Positions 23,865 to 33,238 of a DNA stretch of 64,000 nucleotides are shown here, piece by piece (the stretch's first letter is position 1; the number at the start of each line of letters is the position of its first letter). The notes below the pieces were generated by a model, which saw only the letters and a list, made by a program, of their open reading frames with translations, ran no database searches and was not told where the DNA came from. The DNA is taken from positions 2,728,001 through 2,792,000 of the forward strand of contig NC_017506.1 of the NCBI RefSeq assembly GCF_000166295.1, in the 5' to 3' direction. Made by a program: the position numbers and the translations under genes. This DNA is from Marinobacter adhaerens HP15 (GTDB lineage Bacteria; Pseudomonadota; Gammaproteobacteria; Pseudomonadales; Oleiphilaceae).

Positions 23865-25937
23865 TTACTCCTTGCCCTGGCGGCCGACAGGTTCAATCAA
23901 CAGGTTACCCACCTTATCCACTTCCGCCTGATAGCCGGGGAAGACGACGGTGGTGGAATCCATTTCGGTCACGATAGCCGGTCCAGGCAAGACGTGCCCC
24001 GGACAGAGCCGCTCGCGATCATAAAGCGTGGCGTTATGATCGGCACCGTTGAAATAGATCGGACTTTCACCGGTAATAGCAGCGGACAGATCGGTGGCTT
24101 CGGTCGCCCATTCCCGCTCGGTTATATTCGGGCGTGGCGCCCGGGCAATAGCGCGCAGGTTCACCAGTTCGTGTTCTTCGTCGAGGGAGAAGCTGAAGAG
24201 CTGCTCGTGCTCCGCATCAAATGCGCTCTGAAGAAGAGCGAGGCCCTGGTCCCGGAGGGCATCCGGCGACACATCCTGGGTCAGCAGCAATGCCTGGCCC
24301 TGGTAACGCACGTCCGCCTGCCAAGTGATGGTCTGCTGGTCAGCCGGAATATCCTGCTTCTCCAGGGACTCGGTAACCTGACGGGTCAACCCTTCCAAAA
24401 TGCTAACCACGCTCTCTTTGTCCAGCTGAGAGAAGCCTTTGATCAGGGATCGGGACGCCTCGTCCTTCACTCGGGTGGTCGCATCGCCGTAGGCGCAGAG
24501 AACGCCGGGAGATGGCGGTACAATCACCGGCCAGGCATCCATCAGGATACCAAGCGCGTTGGCGTGCAGCGGACCTGCGCCACCAAAGCCACACAGGGCG
24601 AATTCCCGGGGGTCATAGCCCTGTTCGACAGAGATCAGTCGAAGGGCTCCGAACATGTGCTCATTGGCGATGCGAACAATTCCCTCCGCCGCTTCTTTCA
24701 GTGGCACGCCCATGGCGTCCGCAACTTTCTGGACCGCAGCCTCGGCCAAGTCCTTCCGGATTTCCATGTCGCCGCCCAGTTTTTGATTAGCAGGCAGGTA
24801 GCCCAGTACCACGTTGGCGTCGGTCACGGTAGGCTGCTCGCCACCCTTGTTGTAGGCCGCCGGGCCCGGCTCTGCGCCGGCACTGTCAGGGCCTACACGG
24901 AGTGCTTTCGTCAGTTCCGGTACGAACGCGATGGAACCACCGCCGGCACCCACGGTACGAACATCGACCGATGGAGCACGAACGGCCACGTCCCCCACTC
25001 TTGTCTCCCGGCGCAGGCGTGCATGGTTGTCTTCGATCAGCGCTACGTCCGTGGAGGTACCGCCGACATCGAAGGTAAGTACTTTGTCAAAGCCACCCCG
25101 GGAACAGAACCAGATCGCACCGGCAACACCGCCGGCGGGGCCCGAGAGGAGCAGGTTGACCGGTGTGTAGGATGCCGAGTCACAGGTTGCCAGGCCACCG
25201 TCGGAGCGCAGGATCGAAAGCTGCACATCATCGGCCAGACGAGCCTGGATTTCCGCTTCGAGATGGTCCAGGTAACTTGAAACCTCTGGACGCACAAAGC
25301 TGTTGACCACCGTGGTTTCGGTGCGCTCATATTCCTGCATTTCCGGAACCACGCGGGAAGAGAGCGATACCGGGATGCCAGGCATTACCTCCTCGGCGAT
25401 CTCGGCTATCCTCTCTTCGTGGACACCGCTGGCGTATGCGTTGATCAGTGACACTGTCAGCGCTTCAATGTCGGCGTCACGCAACTCTTCGAGCTTCGTC
25501 CGGATATCCGCCTCGTCCAACGACGTGACCACCTCGCCGCTGGCGCTCAGGCGCTCCACCGCTTCCACTGTGTGCTCAAGCGGGGCCAGCAGCGGCTGTT
25601 TATTGAAGATAACCCAGCCCCCCAAGCCACCTGGCACAAACGAGCGGGCAATATGCAGAACCTGTTTGTACCCCTGGGTAGTCACCAAACCGACCTTGGC
25701 ACCCTTCTGGGTGAGGATGGCGTTGGTGGCGACCGTGGTGCCATGCATCACCGAGCGGATCTGTTTTGGATCAATACCCGAGGTGCGGCAGATCTTCTCG
25801 ATCCCGTTCAGTACCCCCACGGACGAATCCGAGGGGGTAGAGGGAACCTTGGCGGTATAGGTTGCCCCGGTATCATCGTTGATGAGGAGCAAGTCCGTGA
25901 AGGTACCACCCACATCAACCCCTAGTCGAAAGCTCAT
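23865..25937 (-). CDS. hyuA: Hydantoinase A/oxoprolinase-family ATPase subunit
   Basis: A 690-residue ASKHA-fold ATP-binding alpha subunit. It shows DVGGTFTDLL at 8-17, a second phosphate-binding segment TFDVGGTSTDVALI near 290, and SGPAGGVAGA. With HyuB it would use ATP to activate a cyclic amide or imide oxygen (hydantoinase/lactamase chemistry) or bicarbonate. RBS-like GGAG precedes the ATG. It follows the DUF1329 gene by 40 bases and keeps the same direction as the entire block. Confidence 0.9.
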   Translation of the reverse strand: MSFRLGVDVGGTFTDLLLINDDTGATYTAKVPSTPSDSSVGVLNGIEKICRTSGIDPKQIRSVMHGTTVATNAILTQKGAKVGLVTTQGYKQVLHIARSFVPGGLGGWVIFNKQPLLAPLEHTVEAVERLSASGEVVTSLDEADIRTKLEELRDADIEALTVSLINAYASGVHEERIAEIAEEVMPGIPVSLSSRVVPEMQEYERTETTVVNSFVRPEVSSYLDHLEAEIQARLADDVQLSILRSDGGLATCDSASYTPVNLLLSGPAGGVAGAIWFCSRGGFDKVLTFDVGGTSTDVALIEDNHARLRRETRVGDVAVRAPSVDVRTVGAGGGSIAFVPELTKALRVGPDSAGAEPGPAAYNKGGEQPTVTDANVVLGYLPANQKLGGDMEIRKDLAEAAVQKVADAMGVPLKEAAEGIVRIANEHMFGALRLISVEQGYDPREFALCGFGGAGPLHANALGILMDAWPVIVPPSPGVLCAYGDATTRVKDEASRSLIKGFSQLDKESVVSILEGLTRQVTESLEKQDIPADQQTITWQADVRYQGQALLLTQDVSPDALRDQGLALLQSAFDAEHEQLFSFSLDEEHELVNLRAIARAPRPNITEREWATEATDLSAAITGESPIYFNGADHNATLYDRERLCPGHVLPGPAIVTEMDSTTVVFPGYQAEVDKVGNLLIEPVGRQGKE

Positions 25938-25977
25938 AGGTGTCTCCTGACTGTTCTATATCGGGTTTGGGCCGGCT

Positions 25978-27243
25978 TCAGCGAACTGCTGCCTGCTCAA
26001 GCTCGCGCAAACTGATGGAATTGCCATCAAACCCATCCGTGTTAAGTTTGGCGCTGGGCGCCAGAACAAAGATGGTGGCGTGACGACGCTGGTAATCGAT
26101 GGTGAAGCCCGCGTTGGAGACAATGCCCCGGTCGCCATCCTCGGTTTCAATGGTGCGCAGGTTGTAGTTCATCCATTTCCAGAACTCGCCTTTACGATCG
26201 TAAACGTCTGCCATGTAGAATCGAGGGAACTGCGCATCCATGTACATGACTTTCTTGCTGTACGGATGCTCGGGCGGAGCGACGGCCTCAATCACCCAGA
26301 CCTCACGGGGCTCCCACTGGTCCTTCGGGTTCCAGTAGGGGGCGTTGTCCAGATCGACAATCGGGAAGGCAGCACTGCCGCTGGCGTCTTCATTCCAGGC
26401 GGTGGACTGACTGTTGGCAACAACCAGAACCTTGCGCTTGCCCAGCAGCTTGTACTCGGGGTACCAGGTGGGGTGGGCGTTAAAGATCTCGATGTCGTCA
26501 TTCAGCTGGTCGGTACCGCCGATCGGATCCATCCAGGTGCCACCGGATAGGCGGCGGGTGCGGCGTACCGACTTGATGTACGCCCAGCTGTCATCCAGCT
26601 TCGGACTGTCATAGCGTACGGTGAAAAGGCCCAGGCCACGGATATCGGCAGGGTAGGTGGCGTAGAGCAGCTGCTTCCAAAGTACATCGCCGTCGCCCTC
26701 CACGGTGCTTTCTTCACCCAGGCGACCTTTCATGTAGTAGCGGCGCAGGACCCACTCCTGGGTACGCTCCAGGCCCCGTTCGTCATCCACAAACAGGTAC
26801 GCAAACTCCGGGTAGTCCTGGAAGTTCTTGGTGGGCTGGGCAACATGATGGTTCCAGATGAGTTTTTCTGCAGCGTACGCGGTGTTCTCGTCCACGTTCG
26901 GGAACGGCATGCCGGCCTGCCAGCCTTCCATCATCCGGGTATCCGGGTTGAACGTGGCGCTGGCCGAATACTGCTCGGTGGCTTCTAGGTAATCCTCACC
27001 CAGTTTGATGGGCTCCGGATCCTTCAGGGTGATCTCCAGGCCCTCTTCGCGGATCAGTCGCTTCTGCAGATCGGTCAGCAGACCGTCGAGGCTGTCACCA
27101 TGAAAGGTATCTGACAGGCGCTGGTCCAGGTTACCCGAGTTTATGGTGTCACCCGCCGACAGTTCAGCGGCCTGCAGGAAGCCCGAGCCGGCCATAAGGC
27201 CTACAGCGAGGGTGAGACTTTTAACGGATGTGATTGTTTTCAT
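25978..27243 (-). CDS. DUF1329 exported protein
   Basis: A 421-residue protein with a clear signal peptide (MKTITSVKSLTLAVGLMAG, cleavage after QAA near residue 26). It is probably periplasmic or outer-membrane associated. DUF1329 and DUF1302 proteins are repeatedly found side by side with MMPL-type transporters near catabolic genes for hydrophobic compounds, but their function is not established. The C-terminus has a conserved-looking segment on membrane-protein-like beta strands (RRHATIFVLAPSAKLN). The start at 27243 has GAGGAGAG upstream; the frame open to 27258 has no signal at its first ATG. Confidence 0.85.
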   Translation of the reverse strand: MKTITSVKSLTLAVGLMAGSGFLQAAELSAGDTINSGNLDQRLSDTFHGDSLDGLLTDLQKRLIREEGLEITLKDPEPIKLGEDYLEATEQYSASATFNPDTRMMEGWQAGMPFPNVDENTAYAAEKLIWNHHVAQPTKNFQDYPEFAYLFVDDERGLERTQEWVLRRYYMKGRLGEESTVEGDGDVLWKQLLYATYPADIRGLGLFTVRYDSPKLDDSWAYIKSVRRTRRLSGGTWMDPIGGTDQLNDDIEIFNAHPTWYPEYKLLGKRKVLVVANSQSTAWNEDASGSAAFPIVDLDNAPYWNPKDQWEPREVWVIEAVAPPEHPYSKKVMYMDAQFPRFYMADVYDRKGEFWKWMNYNLRTIETEDGDRGIVSNAGFTIDYQRRHATIFVLAPSAKLNTDGFDGNSISLRELEQAAVR

Positions 27244-27262
27244 TGTTACTCTCCTCATATGC

Positions 27263-28933
27263 TCAGAACTGGTAGGTCAACCGCGCAAGCAGTTGATCGT
27301 TGCCGGAGAAGTACCCGAACAGGTTCGTATCGTTGAAGCCCTGAAGAGGGCGTTCCTGATCCTTCTCGTGGAAGAAGATGTCCGCCTCCAGGCGCACACG
27401 GATGTGGTCGCCATAGGCCAGCTCGACCGCCGGAATAACAAAGCCACCGCCATAGGTCAGGTCCGAGCCAATGGCGAGGGAAGGGTTGATCTGGTCGTTG
27501 GCGTAGTTGGTGGCAAGCACCGCGGTGATGATGCTGCTGAATTCCTCGGTCTCGCCGCCGAAGCCGGCAAGGTTGACCAGTTGCTCTTCTTTCTCGTAGT
27601 CGGTAATCCAGTTGTTAAACAGCTGAACAGTGAAGAAGGATGGGCGGCTGGTACCCAGCACGTCCTGCAGATCCAGCTGCTTGTCGATCCGGAACATGGA
27701 CCGGAACAGCTTCTTCTCTTCAATTCCACAGAAGCCCGGGAAGAAACCACATCCGGGCCCTTCGGCGATGCTCTCGATGCCCACGTTGTAGGGAGCATTC
27801 GGTATGTAGGCCAGTTCAGTACTGAACACCAGGTCCGGACCCGCGAAGTAGTTGTTGGCGGTTACGCCAAAGACATCAATGAACGGATAGATGAACTCAC
27901 CGGCCTCGGTGGCACCGCCTTCATACACGCCCTCGTAGGGGCCGGTCTGCAACTGCGGCTGACCCGGATTGGTGGCGGGGTTCGGATTCACAACAGGATT
28001 AGGGTTGGGACCCCGGAACCACCCGACCGAGTATCCCCAGTCACCGGCCAGACCGCTCCAACGCAGACCGAAGGAGTCGTCATCCATATCGGCGTCCGGA
28101 TGGTCGTAGTTATACTTCACGTTGGCACCAAACGGGGCAGAGGCAAAGGTGATGCCCTTGTTCGGATTGTTAGCCCAGCGGCCGCCTTCCACGTCGTAAC
28201 TGTTGCCCCTGTCTTCGCCATCATTAAGTTTTCCGGGGATGTACAGCACCTGCAGGCTGCCATCGAGGTCGTAGAACTGCTGGGTCAGGTTGACCATGTT
28301 GAGCGGTTTGCGAAGCTCCTCGTTTTCCGGTTCCAGGAAGGAGCGCCAGCGGAAGTCGTAGCCGTGCACCACATCCAGCAATTGGAAGAAGTCCGTTTCG
28401 CCCCAAACCACCTGCTGGCGACCCACCTTGATGTTGGTGGAATCGGTAAGGTCACCCTGCACCCAGAATTCCCGGAGTTCCTCGTCGTCGTAGACGTCAT
28501 CGCGTAGGTTAACGCTGGAGCCTGCAGCACCACCGGTAGCCGCCCATTCATCCATGACATCCTGAAGATCTTTACCGTAGTCAGTAGGCGATTCACGGGA
28601 AATCCGGCCAGTTATCTTGGTCCGCCAGTTGCCGAAGTCACGGTACAGATCGAGCTTTCCAACGGTGCGCGCCATGGACAGGTCGTAGCGATAGTCGTCC
28701 CTCTGCTCACCGTCCGGGCCGATCAATGTCGGATTCTCGAGGTTCCAGGACAGGTACTGGCGAATGTAACCGCTGACCTCCCAGTCCTTGGTGAGCCAGT
28801 CTTCCTCGGCCGAAGCTATCTGAGGCACACTCACCGACGCTGCCAGCACAGCACTGGCCAGAAGGCCTCGCTGCCAGGGACGGTGAATCGAGGTTGAGTT
28901 TTTGTTGTCTCTCTTCATTTTGGTACCCATCAT
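27263..28933 (-). CDS. DUF1302 outer-membrane beta-barrel-like protein
   Basis: A 556-residue protein with a long signal sequence (cleavage ASA/EED near residue 42), alternating beta-strand pattern and a terminal phenylalanine (LLARLTYQF), as in outer-membrane barrels. WVQGDLTDSTNIKVGRQQVV and EFWV-type strands are typical of the family. Residues about 309-326 form an unusual Asn-Pro repeat (GPNPNPVVNPNPATNP), probably an exposed loop. The start overlaps the RND gene stop (TGATG); a second ATG at 28918 (MKRDNKN) is also possible. It likely forms the outer-membrane part of an uptake or export path with the RND and DUF1329 proteins. Confidence 0.87.
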   Translation of the reverse strand: MMGTKMKRDNKNSTSIHRPWQRGLLASAVLAASVSVPQIASAEEDWLTKDWEVSGYIRQYLSWNLENPTLIGPDGEQRDDYRYDLSMARTVGKLDLYRDFGNWRTKITGRISRESPTDYGKDLQDVMDEWAATGGAAGSSVNLRDDVYDDEELREFWVQGDLTDSTNIKVGRQQVVWGETDFFQLLDVVHGYDFRWRSFLEPENEELRKPLNMVNLTQQFYDLDGSLQVLYIPGKLNDGEDRGNSYDVEGGRWANNPNKGITFASAPFGANVKYNYDHPDADMDDDSFGLRWSGLAGDWGYSVGWFRGPNPNPVVNPNPATNPGQPQLQTGPYEGVYEGGATEAGEFIYPFIDVFGVTANNYFAGPDLVFSTELAYIPNAPYNVGIESIAEGPGCGFFPGFCGIEEKKLFRSMFRIDKQLDLQDVLGTSRPSFFTVQLFNNWITDYEKEEQLVNLAGFGGETEEFSSIITAVLATNYANDQINPSLAIGSDLTYGGGFVIPAVELAYGDHIRVRLEADIFFHEKDQERPLQGFNDTNLFGYFSGNDQLLARLTYQF

Positions 28934-31323
28934 CAGTGAGTGGATTGCGCCAGCCGTTCCATACCTTGATCGGATTCGGCCTTTACTGGGCGGTCACCGA
29001 AGATGAACTTCGGCTTCAACACCCGAACCAGGGATGGCATCACGAACAGCGAAGTGAACGCTGAAACGAGCAGCCACAGCCCAATTAAGGTGCCCATCTC
29101 CGCCTGGAATCGCAGCGAAGACAGGGACCAGAACAAAACGCCGGCCGCAAGGGTCACAGACGTGAGGAGCACGCCGCGGCCGGCAGAAAACAGGGATTGG
29201 CGAATAGCATCCATGGGGTCTGCCCCGGGATCTTTTTCCAGGTATTCCTTCACCGAATCGACGATGTAAAACGCGTAGTCCACGCCCAGACCAATCCCGA
29301 GGGCGACGACAGGCAGAGTGCTGATACTCATGCCGATGCCTTGCCAGGCCATGAAGGCAAAGGTCACCACGTTGGAGATCAGCACCGGAACAATGAAAAA
29401 GATGCCGCTGGCCGACGAGCGGTAAACGGCAAGGCAGGAAAGGATGACCACCAAAAGCGCCAGAGCGATGGCCTCGATCTGATCGGACAGCAGGATTTCG
29501 TTGACCGCGGCAATAATTCCCAGGGAACCACCCGCCAGACGCACATCCACGCCTTCGAGGGGATTTTCCTCAATGTACCGACGGATCTGGTAGGTGGCGT
29601 GACGCAGGGTCTCGCCCTGACGGTCCCGGAAGAACAGGATCACCGAGCCGTTCTGGAACAGCGGGTCGGCGAACTGGGCGAGATCGTCCGGCGCAGCCCC
29701 CTGCATGTAGAAGCTGATCAGTTCGCCATTTTCCAGTTGGGTAGCGCCCAGCTCCCGGTACCGGGGGTTGCCCTCGTACAGGTTGCGGCGCACGTCCACC
29801 ACAATGTCAGCCAGTGAGACACTGCCTCCCACTGAGGGCAGGCGTTCCATACGGCGCTGGAAACCCTGCATCCAGGCCAGGACATCCGGGCGCTTGAGCG
29901 CGTCCTCCTTCTCGCCCTCCAGCACCACGAACATCTGCTCGGTGCCCGGGTAATTGGCGTTGATCAGGGCACTGTCCCGGTTGAACTGGGAATCTTCCCA
30001 AAGGATGGGGGAACCGGTGGTCGCGTCGCCAATGGTCAGATCGGTGGCCTTGAACACAAGAGCGGCAACAAGTATCAGTGTGACTGGAAGGACGAAGAAC
30101 CTGGCCCGGGTTTCGACCACTTTCACGGCCACAGACAGCACGGCATTCAGGAGGAAGCGCAGGTTCAGTGGGTGGGCATTGCGCAGGGGCGCCTTGACCC
30201 AGCTCAGCAGCACTGGCGTGAGAATCACGGCAGAGAAGCCGATGGTCATCACCCAGATCGCACCGATGATCGACACCTTCTGCAGCAGCGGAATGGGTGT
30301 GAGCACCACACACAGGATGGCACCGGCATCGGACACCAGCCCCAGCAGACCGGGACGGAACAGTTCCTTCATGGTCTGCTCGGCGGCCTTTCGCGGCTCC
30401 ACACCCTCGCCGTCGCAGAGGTCGTCAAACCGGGTGATTAACTGCACTGCATGGCTGAAGCAGCGCGCGGTGATGATGAACGCCACCACAATCACCAGTG
30501 GATCGAAGTTGAAGCCCAGCAGAACCCCGATACCCAGGGCCCAGATGGTAGACACCACGCCACTGAGTAGAGGCAGCAGGGTGCCGCGCCAAGTGCGGTT
30601 CAGCAGGAACAGGGCAAACAGCATGGCGCCTAGGGAGATCAGGGCAATGGAGACAGTCTCATCCAGGTAGAAGTCGACCCAACCATAGAGAATAGGCTCC
30701 CCCACCACATGATGCGTTACCTGATCGGCCACCGGGGAGGCATCCAGAATCCCCTGGACCTGCGGGAAAATCTTGCTGTAGTCCACCAGATGGTCATAGA
30801 AATCCATCTGAATCAGAGTCGAGGACAGGTCGGGCTCGACGTAGATTCCGTAAACCAGCGGGTTGTTGATGATGGCCTCGCGAAGGGCCTCAATGCCGGC
30901 ATCGGATTCCGGGACATCCGGCCACATCAGCGGTACGCTCTCGATACCCATCGACGAAGCACTGACGGACTTGAGCTTGCGGGAAGCAAGAGATACTACC
31001 TGGAACGGGTTAACGCCGCTCACCTTTGCCAACTCCCGGGTAATCCGTTTAACTTCCTCAAGGATCGGCTGGGTCATGATATCGCCGTCACGGGCCTGGA
31101 CCAGGATCGACACCTTGTTGCTGCCGCCGAAGGTATCCTTGTAGGTCTCATGCACGTCCACGTATTCATGGTCGCTTGGCACCATATCGCTGAATACGGT
31201 TCGTACGTCGATCTTCAGCAGGGTCAGTGCCATTAACAGAGTGGACACGAAGATAATGGCAGTCACCCAAACACGGTGACGGATGCAGAATTCGGAGAGG
31301 GAACGGGCAAATGCACTGATCAT
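28933..31323 (-). CDS. MMPL/RND-superfamily inner-membrane transporter
   Basis: A 796-residue protein with one helix at about 20-40, a long periplasmic domain, then helices in two repeated sets (about 12 in total), as in hopanoid/lipid RND exporters. Landmarks are VALGIGLGVDYAFYIVDSVKE and LLSGVVSTIWALGIGVLLG. Such proteins usually move lipids or hydrophobic molecules using the proton gradient. The start at 31323 follows the YCF48 gene stop by 2 bases with GGGGGA upstream; the ATG at 31356 would begin inside that gene. Neighbouring DUF1302, DUF1329 and YCF48 genes form its usual companion set. Confidence 0.88.
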   Translation of the reverse strand: MISAFARSLSEFCIRHRVWVTAIIFVSTLLMALTLLKIDVRTVFSDMVPSDHEYVDVHETYKDTFGGSNKVSILVQARDGDIMTQPILEEVKRITRELAKVSGVNPFQVVSLASRKLKSVSASSMGIESVPLMWPDVPESDAGIEALREAIINNPLVYGIYVEPDLSSTLIQMDFYDHLVDYSKIFPQVQGILDASPVADQVTHHVVGEPILYGWVDFYLDETVSIALISLGAMLFALFLLNRTWRGTLLPLLSGVVSTIWALGIGVLLGFNFDPLVIVVAFIITARCFSHAVQLITRFDDLCDGEGVEPRKAAEQTMKELFRPGLLGLVSDAGAILCVVLTPIPLLQKVSIIGAIWVMTIGFSAVILTPVLLSWVKAPLRNAHPLNLRFLLNAVLSVAVKVVETRARFFVLPVTLILVAALVFKATDLTIGDATTGSPILWEDSQFNRDSALINANYPGTEQMFVVLEGEKEDALKRPDVLAWMQGFQRRMERLPSVGGSVSLADIVVDVRRNLYEGNPRYRELGATQLENGELISFYMQGAAPDDLAQFADPLFQNGSVILFFRDRQGETLRHATYQIRRYIEENPLEGVDVRLAGGSLGIIAAVNEILLSDQIEAIALALLVVILSCLAVYRSSASGIFFIVPVLISNVVTFAFMAWQGIGMSISTLPVVALGIGLGVDYAFYIVDSVKEYLEKDPGADPMDAIRQSLFSAGRGVLLTSVTLAAGVLFWSLSSLRFQAEMGTLIGLWLLVSAFTSLFVMPSLVRVLKPKFIFGDRPVKAESDQGMERLAQSTH

Positions 31324-31325
31324 GA

Positions 31326-32315
31326 TCAGATTCCCCCTGCCATGGCATCCGGCCAAGTCTGCCAGCTGTCATCAGAAAGCAGTCCAATCGTCTGGCCCGC
31401 GATCAGTACACCATTCTTTACAGGCTCCAGGCGTGCGTGGTATCCGTTGGCAAAGTTACCAGGCTGGAGCGCCTGCCACCGAGTTCCGTCCTCTGAGCTA
31501 AGCAGCACCCCGCCATTGCCGGTGGCGAGCCAGCGTTGGCTGTCGTGAATCACGTCGTAGAGATGCTCCGTAGTCGGTGAAGGGGTCTTTTCCCAGGTCT
31601 GGCCGCCGTCGACGCTGCGGAATATCACGCCGCCATTGCCAACAATCACGCCGTCATTGCCATGGAAGGCCACCGAACGCAGGCTTTCGTAGCCCAGTTC
31701 TTCGCCCTGCCAGGACTGACCGTTATCCCGGGAGTGATAGAGAGTGCCAAATTCAGCGGTAATCCAGAGTTCGCCGGCTTCAGTCCGGGCAATATCGTTG
31801 AGGGCAACGTCACCTTCGATACTGAGGTTCTGCCACTGGTTCGCCTGGGCGTCGGAGCGGAACACTGCACCCATCTCGCCAATGGCCCAGAAATGACCGT
31901 CAAGCCAGGCCACTTCTATCAATTTACCGGCAATGTCGGACACCGGTAACTGCAACGGCTCCCACTCGCCATCGCCATGATGACGGAAAGTCCAGCCAGC
32001 ATTCCCCACCGCCAGCACGGTACCGTTATCATCGGCAGCAATACCCTGGAGGTTCACGTTTTCGGGCATCACATGCCGATGCCAGTCCTCAAGGGTTTCT
32101 CCAGCTTCCAGCACTAGGCCGTTGTTGCCAGCGAACCAGTACCGGCCAGCTTCCGAGGCGCTGACGTCATAGAACAGATCCCGCGGTTCGTTCAGTGGCT
32201 GAGGCAGAGGCAGAGGTTCCACACCGGGCTTGATAAAAGCCGCGGCGTAGGCCAGGCCACCAACGATGGCCCAGGGCGCCAGCTGCGCGGTAATCCCAAG
32301 CACCTTAGCCAACAT
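31326..32315 (-). CDS. YCF48/BNR-repeat beta-propeller protein, membrane anchored
   Basis: A 329-residue protein beginning with a hydrophobic helix (LGITAQLAPWAIVGGLAYAA), followed by repeated beta-propeller blades: FAGNNGLVLEAGETLEDWH, AVGNAGWTFRHHGDGEWEP, EFGTLYHSRDNGQSWQ, GNGGVIFRSVDGGQTWEK and GNGGVLLSSEDGTRWQ. These Asp-box-like repeats resemble photosystem II assembly factor YCF48. It is a common partner of MMPL transporters next to DUF1302/1329. The start at 32315 overlaps the end of the HMGL gene by 11 bases and has GGGGAGG upstream. Confidence 0.85.
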   Translation of the reverse strand: MLAKVLGITAQLAPWAIVGGLAYAAAFIKPGVEPLPLPQPLNEPRDLFYDVSASEAGRYWFAGNNGLVLEAGETLEDWHRHVMPENVNLQGIAADDNGTVLAVGNAGWTFRHHGDGEWEPLQLPVSDIAGKLIEVAWLDGHFWAIGEMGAVFRSDAQANQWQNLSIEGDVALNDIARTEAGELWITAEFGTLYHSRDNGQSWQGEELGYESLRSVAFHGNDGVIVGNGGVIFRSVDGGQTWEKTPSPTTEHLYDVIHDSQRWLATGNGGVLLSSEDGTRWQALQPGNFANGYHARLEPVKNGVLIAGQTIGLLSDDSWQTWPDAMAGGI

Positions 32316-33228
32316 GACCGGCCTCCCCGAGCAGCTTGGCACGCTGCTGGCTCAACCAGCGAAAGCTCTTGCCACCGAGGGGCACGCCCGTGAGCTCTTC
32401 GGCCAGGTGAACCAGAGGCACCAGATCCAGCGGATCAATACCGGTGTCATGGCCCATACTGTTGAGCAGGAGTACCACATCCTCCGTGGCGACATTGCCG
32501 GTCGCGCCCGGTGAGAAAGGGCAACCGCCGAGACCGCCGATGGAGGAATCGAATTCACAAACACCCCGATCCACCGCCACTGTGATATTGGCGAGGGCCA
32601 TGCCCCGGGTATCGTGGAAGTGGCAGGAAAGTCGGTCTGCCCCAACTTCCGGAACCACGAGGTCCAGAACCTGACGGACCTGGGTCGGGTTGGCAGCACC
32701 AATGGTATCGGCGATGATAATTTTGGCGGCTCCGGCCGAATGCATCAGCCGCGCATATCGGGCAACGACCTCCGGATCAACCAGACCTTCGAAGGGACAT
32801 TCAAAGGCAACCGCCAGATAGGCCTGCACCTCGACCCCTTCCAGATGCCCGCGTTCCACAATGGCTTTGCATACATCAGCAGTCTCATCCAGGGACATCC
32901 GAATATTTTTCTGATTCATGGTATCGGTAACCGACAGAACCACGTTGACAACCTTTGCGCCGGCGGCGGTGGCCAGCTGGTAACCCTTCATATTGGGCAC
33001 CAGCCCTGCATAGCGAACCTTGTCGCTCGCTGGCAGACGGCTGAAAAGTTCGTCGGTGCCCGCCATTTGCGGAACCGCTTTCGGGGAAACGAAACTGCCG
33101 GCTTCAATATTTCTCAGCCCGGCACCCACAAGCGCCTCGATCAACTGCGCCCTGGCGTCCACACTCAATGTCTTGCCCTGGCTCTGTAAGCCGTCGCGGG
33201 GTCCGACGTCGTTGACACGCACCTTCAT
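32305..33228 (-). CDS. HMG-CoA lyase-family (HMGL-like) enzyme
   Basis: A 307-residue TIM-barrel lyase. It carries DVGPRDGLQSQ at the N-terminus (catalytic Arg-Asp), CHFHDTRGMALAN (metal-binding His) and the signature cysteine loop GGLGGCPFSPGATGNVATED near residue 230. Enzymes of this group cleave 3-hydroxy-3-methylglutaryl-CoA, or a related 3-hydroxyacyl-CoA, into acetyl-CoA and a keto acid. AAGGAGG precedes the ATG at 33228; the open frame to 33282 overlaps the CoA-transferase. With the adjacent CaiB protein it makes a likely activation-and-cleavage pair for a branched hydroxy-dicarboxylate. Confidence 0.88.
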   Translation of the reverse strand: MKVRVNDVGPRDGLQSQGKTLSVDARAQLIEALVGAGLRNIEAGSFVSPKAVPQMAGTDELFSRLPASDKVRYAGLVPNMKGYQLATAAGAKVVNVVLSVTDTMNQKNIRMSLDETADVCKAIVERGHLEGVEVQAYLAVAFECPFEGLVDPEVVARYARLMHSAGAAKIIIADTIGAANPTQVRQVLDLVVPEVGADRLSCHFHDTRGMALANITVAVDRGVCEFDSSIGGLGGCPFSPGATGNVATEDVVLLLNSMGHDTGIDPLDLVPLVHLAEELTGVPLGGKSFRWLSQQRAKLLGEAGHVG

Positions 33229-33238
33229 GGCTGCCTCC

